From an uncultured Erysipelotrichaceae bacterium (lineage in GTDB: Bacteria; Bacillota_I; Bacilli_A; Erysipelotrichales; Erysipelotrichaceae), in the NCBI GenBank assembly GCA_905201565.1, contig CAJKOS010000057.1, positions 1 to 10,474 of the forward strand: 10,474 nucleotides of DNA, given 5' to 3'. Below the pieces are notes generated by a model, which saw only the letters and a list, made by a program, of their open reading frames with translations, made no database searches and was not told the origin of the DNA. Of this stretch, positions 1-6,582 are shown one piece after another. Each line of letters begins with the position of its first letter. Position 1 is the stretch's first letter. The position numbers and the translations under genes are program-made.

Positions 1-1304
1 TAGAGAACTGTAGAAGGATGGGTGAATTCCCTGAATCCCCATTCGCCATGGTATGCACCCATACCGGAATGTCCTGTACCATTGAATGGTACACCTCTTA
101 CCATTAAGTGCATGCATACTTCGTTGATGCATCCGCCGCCATATTGCATCGTGGACATGATTTCTTCTGCACGCTTTGTGTCATGGGTAAAGATGTAAAG
201 GGCAAGTCCATGTTCACGGCTGGCAATGGTTTCTAACAATGCTTCTTCATTGTCATAGGGAACGATTGGCAGTAATGGGTTAAACAATTCATGGTTGACG
301 ATTGGTTCATCGATTTGTACTGGATAGATGATGGTCGGGTCAAAGCGAAGAGTTTCTCTGTTTCCCTTACCACCAAAGATGATGCGGTCTTTATATGTTT
401 CTGCTTCTTTTGCACAATTGTCATATGCCTGTTCTGTGATGAGGTGGGCATATTCCTTGTTTGCGTGTGGTGTTGTACCAAGTTGTTTTGTGAATGCTTT
501 TTTCAGTTCTTCAATAAATGGTTCCGCAATGCTATGTTCAATGGCAATCTGATTGATATTGATACAGATCTGTCCACTGTTACAAGCCTTGAAGAAAGCA
601 ATCTTCTCTGCTGCATCTTTGATATCCGCATCCTTGCGAATGATGCACCAGTTGCCGTTTTCTCCACCCAGTTCCAAAGCAACAGGAGTGAGATATTCTG
701 CAGCGGCATGCATGACATGCCTGCCAACATTTGGAGAACCGGTATAGAAAATCTTGTCAAACCTTTCCGCAAGGCAGGCATCTGCGACATCATGACCACC
801 ATCAATTAATGCAATGTACTTTTCATCAAATGTGGTTTCAATGAGTTTCTTCATGACTGCTGTGCAATGAGATGATTTGGAACTTGTCTTGAGCACAGCG
901 GTATTGCCAGCAGAAATACTTGCAGCAAGTACTCCAAGGGTAAGAAGAATTGGAAAGTTGAATGGAGACATGATCAGTGTTACTCCATATGGCATTTTGA
1001 ACACCTTTGTGATCACACTTGGGAAGCACTGGATACCACTGAAGTGAACTTCTGGTTTTGCCCATTTCTTTGTGTGGGCAATCGCCTCATTGATTTCAAG
1101 AATCAATGGTCCGATATCTGTGAGATATGCCTCTGTCTCACATCTTCCAAGGTCTTCCTGTAATGCCTGCATGATTTCCTTTTCATATGTCTGCACAGCT
1201 ATCTTGAGACGGATTAACTGGTCAATGCGCCAGTTGACATCCAGGGTAGTGTTGGTGTTAAAGAAAGCACGTTGTTTTTCTACAATGTTATGTATGTTTT
1301 GCAT
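1..1304 (-). CDS. Aldehyde dehydrogenase, class-3-like (3' end off the window)
   Basis: NAD(P)-dependent oxidation of an aldehyde to the carboxylic acid, probably cytosolic. Reading the minus strand from ATG 1304-1302 gives an uninterrupted frame of 434 codons to the left edge. Class-3-type family members are about 450-460 residues, so only about 20 residues are missing. Visible landmarks are the active-site Asn in MSPFNFP (N116), the FYTGSPNVG nucleotide-binding stretch, the general-base Glu in LELGG (E211), the catalytic Cys in NSGQIC (C247), and the C-terminal GTGHSGMGAYHG and WGFREFTH segments. The start is fixed by an AGAGGA ribosome binding site (plus-strand 1312-1317). It is transcribed in the same direction as lysS but lies behind the lysS terminator and seems to have its own promoter. 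The motif after LELGG reads ENGNW rather than the usual KSP. The substrate cannot be told from sequence. Family assignment is confident; a more specific name would be a guess. Confidence 0.93.
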   Translation of the reverse strand, partial: MQNIHNIVEKQRAFFNTNTTLDVNWRIDQLIRLKIAVQTYEKEIMQALQEDLGRCETEAYLTDIGPLILEINEAIAHTKKWAKPEVHFSGIQCFPSVITKVFKMPYGVTLIMSPFNFPILLTLGVLAASISAGNTAVLKTSSKSSHCTAVMKKLIETTFDEKYIALIDGGHDVADACLAERFDKIFYTGSPNVGRHVMHAAAEYLTPVALELGGENGNWCIIRKDADIKDAAEKIAFFKACNSGQICININQIAIEHSIAEPFIEELKKAFTKQLGTTPHANKEYAHLITEQAYDNCAKEAETYKDRIIFGGKGNRETLRFDPTIIYPVQIDEPIVNHELFNPLLPIVPYDNEEALLETIASREHGLALYIFTHDTKRAEEIMSTMQYGGGCINEVCMHLMVRGVPFNGTGHSGMGAYHGEWGFREFTHPSTVL

Positions 1305-1324
1305 ATTGTTTTCCTCTTGATCAA

Positions 1325-1333
1325 ATCATAACA
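1325..1333 (-). promoter_or_regulatory. Putative extended -10 promoter of the aldehyde dehydrogenase gene
   Basis: On the minus strand the bases read TGTTATGAT, an extended -10 element (TG-n-TATGAT) about 20 bases upstream of the start codon. No convincing -35 box is seen 16-18 bases upstream. The predicted transcript start (about 1318) would leave a very short leader beginning just before the ribosome binding site. The promoter lies downstream of the lysS terminator, which supports independent transcription. Confidence 0.4.
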
Positions 1334-1389
1334 TGTTTTGCATTTTATAGAAGGCAATTCAATGGTTCTCTTTCATGCAAGACAAGCAA

Positions 1390-1431
1390 AAATCTAATAA
1401 AGCCGCAAGGTGTTTTCATCCTGCGGCTTAT
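1390..1431 (-). terminator. Intrinsic terminator of lysS
   Basis: On the minus strand the arms AAGCCGCAGG (1429-1420) and CCTTGCGGCTT (1410-1400) form a ten-pair stem with one bulged base and a nine-base loop. It is followed by TATTAGATTTTT. The stem lies about 45 bases beyond the lysS stop. The U tract is interrupted, so termination may be incomplete. A separate AT-rich perfect 9-bp dyad (TTTTGAAAA / TTTTCAAAA, 1445-1468) sits between the stop codon and this stem. Confidence 0.75.
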
Positions 1432-1473
1432 CAAATAATATTGATTTTGAAAAATCCCGTTTTCAAAAATTGA

Positions 1474-3513
1474 TTAATATAGTTTTGCACCTGCGGGGAT
1501 TGCATCATCCAACATGAGGAGGTTGAGTCCTTCCTTGCCATCATTTTCATAGACAGCAGAGATTAACATACCTTCTGAATCAATACCCATCATCTTTCTT
1601 GTTGGCAGGTTGACAATTGCAACAGCAGTCTTGCCGATGAGTTCTTCCGGCTCATAATACTGGTGAATACCACTGAGAATCGTACGTCTTCTATCTGTGC
1701 CATCATTCAGGGTGAACTTGAGAAGCTTGCTGCTCTTTGGTACTGCTGTGCAGTCTTCAATCTTGACAACTCGGAAGTCAGATTTGGAGAATGTTTCAAA
1801 GTCAACCATGTCTTCAAACAGTGGTTCTACCTTGATGTTGGAGAAAGAAGGAATAACCTGTTTCTTTTCTTCTTTCTTCTGTTCATCTTTGCCAACTGGT
1901 TTCATCGTCGGGAACAACAATACATCGCGGATGGAGTCAAGACCACATAACAACATGACAAGTCTATCGATACCCATGCCGATGCCACCTGTTGGAGGCA
2001 TGCCATATTCCAGTGCTTCTACATAGTCTTCATCCATTTCACTTGCTTCATCATCACCGAGCTTTTTGAGTTCAAGCTGTTTCTCAAAACGTTCTCTCTG
2101 GTCAATCGGATCATTGAGCTCAGTGAAGGCATTGTCCATTTCAATGCCGCAGATTTCAAGTTCGAAACGTTCTGTGAAGCGCGGATCGTTTGGATTCTTC
2201 TTGGCAAGAGGGGAGATTTCGATCGGATGGCCATAGACAAATGTCGGCTGAACAATCTTGTCTTCGCAGAATTCATCAAAGAACAAGGAAATGATGTTTC
2301 CGACGGTTCTCTGGTGCGGCAGTACTTCTACATTGTGTTCTTCCGCAAGTTTCAGTGCTTCTTCTACACTCATCGGCTTCCAGAAGTCTACGCCGGTAAC
2401 TTCTTTGACCGCATCAACCATGTTCCATCTCTTATACGGAGCTTTCAGGGAAATTGTCTTGCCCATGAATTCGAAATCTGTCTTGCCAAAGACTTCCATG
2501 GCGACCGATTCGAACAATTCCTCATTCATCTTCATCATGCCTTCAAGGTCACTATATGCACAATATGCTTCCATGGTTGTGAATTCCGGATTGTGCTTGA
2601 GGTCCATACCTTCGTTACGGAAGATTCTGCCAATTTCATAAACCTTCTCGAGACCACCAACAATCAGTCTCTTGAGTGGGAGTTCTGTCGCAATGCGCAG
2701 GTAGAAGTCCTTATCAAGGGCATTGTGGTGGGTGATGAACGGACGTGCGCTCGCGCCACCAAGAATTGGCTGCAGGATAGGTGTTTCTACTTCAATATAG
2801 CCATGGTCATCCATCCATCTCTGAATGGCACGGATGATACGTGGACGAAGAATAGCTACATCTCTCGAAGAGTCATTCATGATGAGGTCAAGATATCTTC
2901 TTCTGTAACGTTCTTCTTTGTCAGTCAGACCATGGAACTTTTCTGGCAGTGGTCTTAATGCCTTGGAAAGGTGTGTGTACTTGTGGCATTCCACAGAGAG
3001 TTCATTTGTCTGGGTGCGCATGATGCGGCCTTTAATACCGATGATGTCACCAAGGTCTGCACTCTTGAACAGGTTGTAAACATCATCACCGACGATGCGC
3101 TGGTTGATGACAACCTGAATGCGTCCATCTCTGTCAAGCAGCTGGATAAAGCCGAGCTTGCCCATTCTGCGCTTTGCCATAATGCGTCCGGCAATGGAAA
3201 CATGCTTGTCGAGGGCATCGAGTTCTTCAATGGTCTTATCACCATATTCTTCACGAATATCCTTTGTATGGCATGTTCTTTCATATGCCTGACCAAATGG
3301 ATCAATGCCGGCATTGCGCAGGTCATTCATCTTGGCACGGCGTGCTTCTTCCTGGTCGTTCAGGTTGCTTGCATTATCCGCATCTTTTTTCTTATTTTTC
3401 TTCTCGGCAGCTTCCTTCTGCTTTGCGGCAAGTTCTGGATGTGCTGCTTCAAATGCTCTGCGGCGTTCTTCCTTGATCCGCTGTTTTTCTTCTTTTGTGA
3501 GTTCTTCAGCCAT
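1474..3513 (-). CDS. lysS: Lysyl-tRNA synthetase (class II) with N-terminal extension and C-terminal tRNA-binding domain
   Basis: Charges tRNA-Lys with lysine using ATP in the cytoplasm. The 679 residues divide as follows: a charged, probably helical Lys/Glu/Arg-rich extension (about 1-54); the canonical LysRS start (RNAGIDPFG, about 66-74); the OB-fold anticodon-binding domain (about 105-190, VSIAGRIMAKRRMG); and the class II catalytic core with motif 2 RIFRNEG (296-302) and motif 3 GGIGMGIDRL (509-518). After a KDEQKKEEKK linker (about 552-561) comes an OB-fold of the Trbp111/EMAP-II/MetRS C-terminal type (about 574-679). Its typical signatures are SDFRVVKIEDC, SSKLLKF, ILSGIHQYYEPEELIG and RKMMGIDSEGMLI. 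Bacterial LysRS is usually about 500 residues, so roughly 180 are extra. The start is fixed by GGAGG (3520-3525 region) behind a T-box leader that should raise expression when uncharged tRNA-Lys accumulates. No frameshift is seen and all catalytic motifs look intact. The fused C-terminal domain is the odd feature. Confidence 0.97.
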   Translation of the reverse strand: MAEELTKEEKQRIKEERRRAFEAAHPELAAKQKEAAEKKNKKKDADNASNLNDQEEARRAKMNDLRNAGIDPFGQAYERTCHTKDIREEYGDKTIEELDALDKHVSIAGRIMAKRRMGKLGFIQLLDRDGRIQVVINQRIVGDDVYNLFKSADLGDIIGIKGRIMRTQTNELSVECHKYTHLSKALRPLPEKFHGLTDKEERYRRRYLDLIMNDSSRDVAILRPRIIRAIQRWMDDHGYIEVETPILQPILGGASARPFITHHNALDKDFYLRIATELPLKRLIVGGLEKVYEIGRIFRNEGMDLKHNPEFTTMEAYCAYSDLEGMMKMNEELFESVAMEVFGKTDFEFMGKTISLKAPYKRWNMVDAVKEVTGVDFWKPMSVEEALKLAEEHNVEVLPHQRTVGNIISLFFDEFCEDKIVQPTFVYGHPIEISPLAKKNPNDPRFTERFELEICGIEMDNAFTELNDPIDQRERFEKQLELKKLGDDEASEMDEDYVEALEYGMPPTGGIGMGIDRLVMLLCGLDSIRDVLLFPTMKPVGKDEQKKEEKKQVIPSFSNIKVEPLFEDMVDFETFSKSDFRVVKIEDCTAVPKSSKLLKFTLNDGTDRRRTILSGIHQYYEPEELIGKTAVAIVNLPTRKMMGIDSEGMLISAVYENDGKEGLNLLMLDDAIPAGAKLY

Positions 3514-3535
3514 ATGTGTCCTCCTTCAACTATAA

Positions 3536-3563
3536 AAGCTCTCACCCATAGGGACGAGAGCTT
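3536..3563 (-). terminator. T-box regulated terminator hairpin in the lysS leader
   Basis: The arms AAGCTCTC (3563-3556) and GAGAGCTT (3543-3536) form eight perfect pairs, with an inner CCC/GGG pairing around a small loop, followed by TTTTATAG on the transcript. It overlaps the sequence needed for the T-box antiterminator, so the two structures are mutually exclusive. It lies just upstream of the lysS ribosome binding site. Confidence 0.88.
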
Positions 3564-3735
3564 GTTCGTGGTACCACCCTAATTCATGACAAAATGTCAC
3601 CTCATTGATTGCCTGTATCGCGGCAGCGGCTTTCTCGGGAGGCCTTGGCAGTACTGATGGGCAACACTCCATTTTCACCGGTGGGAGCTCTCTTTAGAAA
3701 CCCGTGTATCAGCTGCTTTCTCCGTCTTTGTCAGC
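3536..3735 (-). promoter_or_regulatory. T-box riboswitch leader of lysS (specifier AAG, lysine)
   Basis: The minus-strand leader carries the near-canonical T-box AGGGTGGTACCACG (3580-3567), followed by a terminator hairpin. AGGG of the T-box can instead pair with CCCT (3553-3550) to form the antiterminator. Upstream is a stem I with the AGAGAG bulge (3693-3688) and the distal GGTGAAAA loop (3679-3672). The base of stem I can be drawn as GGAG (3723-3720) pairing with CTCC (3641-3638), and above it GCAG/CTGC and CTGAT/ATCAG. This leaves an internal loop whose 3' strand is CAAGGC. It contains AAG (3646-3644) followed by a purine, which is the specifier position and a lysine codon matching the downstream gene. 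UGGU in the T-box would pair with an ACCA tRNA end. Known mechanism: uncharged tRNA stabilises the antiterminator. The fold is drawn by hand. Confidence 0.93.
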
Positions 3736-3741
3736 GGGATT

Positions 3742-3769
3742 ATTCTAACATGTTTTGCCCTGTTTGCAA
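3742..3769 (-). promoter_or_regulatory. Promoter of lysS / T-box leader
   Basis: On the minus strand the elements are TTGCAA (-35, 3769-3764), a 16-base spacer and TAGAAT (-10, 3747-3742), with TG one base upstream of the -10 (extended -10). The predicted start is near 3735, directly before stem I of the T-box, which fits the leader boundaries well. Confidence 0.65.
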
Positions 3770-3862
3770 TGCATACTTCATTTCAGAATTGGTTGTTATT
3801 GTCTGTGAACAAATTGAATATGTTCTTTTTGCGATCTGCAGGCAATGATCAGTCCGCATTCC

Positions 3863-3892
3863 TTGCAAGTTATCACTTGTTTTAGGTAGAAT
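3863..3892 (+). promoter_or_regulatory. Promoter of the AI-2E family gene
   Basis: TTGCAA (-35, 3863-3868), an 18-base spacer and TAGAAT (-10, 3887-3892) lie about 30 bases upstream of the chosen start codon. A dyad CAAGT-tatc-ACTTG (3866-3879) overlaps the -35 box and spacer and could be an operator. The promoter is divergent from the lysS promoter; about 95 bases separate the two -35 boxes. I see nothing else in 3770-3860. Confidence 0.5.
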
Positions 3893-3920
3893 GGTAGTAC
3901 CTTCAAAGAAAGGAGGGTTT

Positions 3921-5156
3921 ATGCAGAAACAGGAAGACAATGAAGATCGCGCACTGAATCGGTTGAAGAAGGCGATTGATCCATGGATGGTCAAGATCTC
4001 CCTTTGTGTGATTGCAGTGGTGGTCGTTCTCTATATTCTCTACCATATTTCTGGTGCGGTATTTGATCTTGTGGATGGTACGGTGATGGTCATCGGTAAC
4101 ATCTTCTACATGTTGCGATCACTTTTGTGGGGATTCTTCGTGGCATATCTTTTGATGCCATTGACCGATTTCCTGCAAAGAAAACTTGCGAATGCTAGTT
4201 TTAACAAGAAGAATAAAACCTATCGTACTCAGGCAGTGGTATTAACTATTCTCATTGTGCTGACATGTGCGACCATATTCTTCTCGGTACTCATATCTAC
4301 CTTTACCTCAACTGTGCAAATAGCGGATCTGGAAAGTATTTACGGCTTTATGCAGGGTATAGCAAAGAACGTGGGAACTTTCTATAACCAGGTCATTCAT
4401 CTTTTTGATGAACTATCTATCAGTTCTGATCAATTACAGCAATTCGGGGATACGATCATTCTTGCTTTCTCCAACTTCGCTGCCGGATTTGGAGAAGGGG
4501 TGATGAGTGGTATCGAAAACATTCCGAACTTCTTCTCGCAGTTCTTCTTTGTCATTATCTTCGCTATCTGGTTTTTGCTGGATGGCGCGTATATCGCTCT
4601 GTATTGGGGTAAGGTCATGTATGCGATTTTCAAAGATAACACACGACAGAAGATTTCCCGCTTTCTTGCGGATGCGGATGTGGTATTTTCCGGTTATATC
4701 AGAGGACAGATGCTTGATGCATTATTGATGATGTTGATGATTTCGGTATTGCTGAGTGTGGTCAAGGTACCATTCTCTGTGACCATTGGCGTATTGGCAG
4801 GTATTGGTAACCTCATTCCGTATGTTGGACCATTTGTGGCATATGCTGGTGTGATTCTGGTGTGCCTTGTCAATGGTGAAATTTCCAAGATGATCATCAC
4901 ATTGATCCTTCTCTGGATCATCCAGTCCATCGATGGCAACATCATCAATCCAAAGCTTCTCGGTCATCATGTCCACATCCATCCGATGTATGTCATCATC
5001 GCTTTGATCATCGGTGGAGCATGGGGTGGCTTACTCGGTATGTTGTTTGCTGTACCGGTGGCTGCTCTCATCAAGCTGCAGTTTGACAGGATTGTCAAAA
5101 TCAGAGTTGACCACAAGCAGGAAAAAGAAAGACAATACTTTGAAGGGAAAGAATAA
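3921..5156 (+). CDS. AI-2E / PerM (YtvI-like) family multipass membrane protein
   Basis: A 411-residue inner-membrane protein of the AI-2E transporter (PerM/UPF0118) family. Family members have been linked to autoinducer-2 export, sodium/proton exchange or unknown permease roles, so the substrate here is not predictable. Hydrophobic segments lie at about 24-45, 61-80, 104-126, 206-222, 264-280, 283-300, 301-318, 322-337 and 355-385. The long region between about 127 and 205 is mostly amphipathic and probably extracytoplasmic, as in the family. Family motifs are GYIRGQ (258-263), GNLIPYVGPFV (296-306), DGNIINPKLLG (338-348) and the glycine-rich GGAWGGLLGMLFAVPVAA tail segment. I chose ATG 3921 over the in-frame ATG 3891: an ideal AAGGAGG sits 4-5 bases upstream of 3921, and 3891 overlaps the predicted -10 box. 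It is monocistronic, with its own promoter and a strong terminator. Confidence 0.9.
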   Translation: MQKQEDNEDRALNRLKKAIDPWMVKISLCVIAVVVVLYILYHISGAVFDLVDGTVMVIGNIFYMLRSLLWGFFVAYLLMPLTDFLQRKLANASFNKKNKTYRTQAVVLTILIVLTCATIFFSVLISTFTSTVQIADLESIYGFMQGIAKNVGTFYNQVIHLFDELSISSDQLQQFGDTIILAFSNFAAGFGEGVMSGIENIPNFFSQFFFVIIFAIWFLLDGAYIALYWGKVMYAIFKDNTRQKISRFLADADVVFSGYIRGQMLDALLMMLMISVLLSVVKVPFSVTIGVLAGIGNLIPYVGPFVAYAGVILVCLVNGEISKMIITLILLWIIQSIDGNIINPKLLGHHVHIHPMYVIIALIIGGAWGGLLGMLFAVPVAALIKLQFDRIVKIRVDHKQEKERQYFEGKE

Positions 5157-5176
5157 AAGGGGCTTAGCCCCTTTTT
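5155..5176. terminator. Bidirectional intrinsic terminator between convergent genes
   Basis: AAAAGGGGC-tta-GCCCCTTTTT forms a stem of eight to nine pairs with a three-base loop. It has an A tract on one side and a T tract on the other, so it can end transcription from both directions. It begins at the last bases of the plus-strand stop codon and touches the minus-strand stop codon (5178-5176), giving one compact element for both genes. Confidence 0.88.
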
Positions 5177-6582
5177 CAATATCCATTGCTGTTGAGCCAG
5201 TAGACAAGGTTTAATGCCTCATCATAGAGTTCTGCACTTGCCCGCATTGTATTGAAGGAAATACAGAAGGAAACCGTATCGGTAAAGCCGATCATATAGC
5301 AGTGAATGCGGTCATTGGCACATTCAGCAGTTCCTGTCTTGGCATAGACCATGCCATAGGCTGGTTCATAGAAACCATATTCCAAAGCTGCCTGGTGCAT
5401 GGCTTCCTTGAGTTTTGCGGAAACCGTCGGTGTCATGATTTCGGATAGTTCTTCTGTCTTTGCCCGGTAGCGGTTGAAGGGGTTGCCTTCAATGGAAGAA
5501 ACAATATGTGGCTGCATCATCACCCCGTCATTGGCAATTGCCTGTGCAATCAAAGCAAGATGTACGGGTGTGATTTCTGTATTGCCTTGACCAAAAGAAC
5601 TCTGGGCAATGGTGGCAGGGGTATCATTTTCAATATCCCTTGAAGAATGCAATGTACAAAGATATGGTATTTCAATATCCTTGCCGACCATGAACTTCTC
5701 TGCCATCTCATTCAAAGCATCTGCCCCGGTTACCACGCCGAGGTTGGCAAAATAACAGTTGACAGAATAGCGCATGGCTTTGTTGAGATCACAATCTCCA
5801 TATACCTGATTTTCAAAGTTTGTTATCGTCCATGTATCACCTTCTGGTGTATAGGTACCGATATCATAGTATTGGAAGAAGTCATCTCCCAGTCCTTCTT
5901 CTTCCTGTTTTGTTAGTGCAGCAGCCGCCGTAACAACTTTGAATGTGGAACCAGGAGGATCATTTTCATATGTACCGCGACGGTACTGTCCATCTGGTGT
6001 GGTATTGGTGACAAAGGATGCGGTGTCATTAACATCATAGTCAATGGTACTCTGGGAAGTGAGGCAGAGGATTTCACCAGTGGAGTTGTCAATGACGGTT
6101 ACACTGCCTTCCTGCCCGGCAAGGATATTGGTATAGGCATAGTCCTGCAGGGCGTTGTCTGTGGTCAGAACAACTGTCTGTCCCTTGTTATTCTCATCGA
6201 GGGTAAACAGGGAATGTTTATACAGGTTGCCTCTTAAACCATAGCGGTTTTCAGTGTTGCTGTTGACGGTGTAATAGCCTAGTAAATACGCATAGCTTCT
6301 GTTTTCCGGGGCATTGGCATAGGCACCAGTACCCGGTGCAGCATTGCCTAGAATCATATTGCCGCGCCTGTCAAGGATGTCTCCTTCAACGACATATGAT
6401 GATATTTCATCATAGGTGACCGTGCTTTTAGTAGCACTGTAGCTATCGCTTGTGATGGGCAGGATGACATACTTTGTGCCAAAGACGGCCATGAAGGCAA
6501 CCGATATGAGCAGAGCGAAGATTTCTGCCATGCGTATACGTTTCTTTGCATTATGCAAAGATCTGTTTTCATTGTTCTTCAT
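5176..6582 (-). CDS. Class B penicillin-binding protein (PbpA-like transpeptidase)
   Basis: A membrane-anchored D,D-transpeptidase that cross-links peptidoglycan outside the membrane. The 468 residues comprise a short cytoplasmic tail, one N-terminal membrane anchor (about 18-42), an N-terminal dimerisation/pedestal region with the EGDILDRRGN motif (66-75), and the transpeptidase domain from about residue 155. All active-site motifs are present: STFK (S212 nucleophile, K215), SVN (273-275) and KTG (415-417). A GQG segment (331-333) precedes the helix usual for this family. The length and architecture match the short PbpA type rather than FtsI/PBP2 proteins of 600 or more residues; no PASTA domain is seen. 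The start is set by an excellent GGAGGTGA five bases upstream. The ATG lies inside the end of the SEDS gene (14-base overlap), indicating translational coupling. It is the likely partner of that polymerase. Whether the pair serves elongation, division or a stage such as sporulation cannot be decided here. Confidence 0.95.
   Translation of the reverse strand: MKNNENRSLHNAKKRIRMAEIFALLISVAFMAVFGTKYVILPITSDSYSATKSTVTYDEISSYVVEGDILDRRGNMILGNAAPGTGAYANAPENRSYAYLLGYYTVNSNTENRYGLRGNLYKHSLFTLDENNKGQTVVLTTDNALQDYAYTNILAGQEGSVTVIDNSTGEILCLTSQSTIDYDVNDTASFVTNTTPDGQYRRGTYENDPPGSTFKVVTAAAALTKQEEEGLGDDFFQYYDIGTYTPEGDTWTITNFENQVYGDCDLNKAMRYSVNCYFANLGVVTGADALNEMAEKFMVGKDIEIPYLCTLHSSRDIENDTPATIAQSSFGQGNTEITPVHLALIAQAIANDGVMMQPHIVSSIEGNPFNRYRAKTEELSEIMTPTVSAKLKEAMHQAALEYGFYEPAYGMVYAKTGTAECANDRIHCYMIGFTDTVSFCISFNTMRASAELYDEALNLVYWLNSNGY

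Noticed and set aside
291..809. Plus-strand open frame of 172 codons opposite the aldehyde dehydrogenase
   Set aside because: The minus strand holds the recognisable catalytic motifs in a continuous frame; the plus-strand product is Cys/Phe-rich shadow sequence.
1445..1468. AT-rich 9-bp perfect dyad just after the lysS stop as the main terminator
   Set aside because: The stem is almost wholly A/T and has no clear U tract after it; the GC-rich stem at 1400-1429 is a better terminator. The dyad may assist 3'-end stability.
2227..3582. Long plus-strand open frames opposite lysS (2227-2958 and 2971-3582)
   Set aside because: They are antisense to a clear lysS with all family motifs, lack convincing ribosome binding sites, and their translations look like no known protein.
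3536..3735. Lysine riboswitch (L box) instead of a T-box
   Set aside because: The near-canonical T-box sequence, the AGAGAG bulge and the paired terminator/antiterminator fit a tRNA-sensing T-box.
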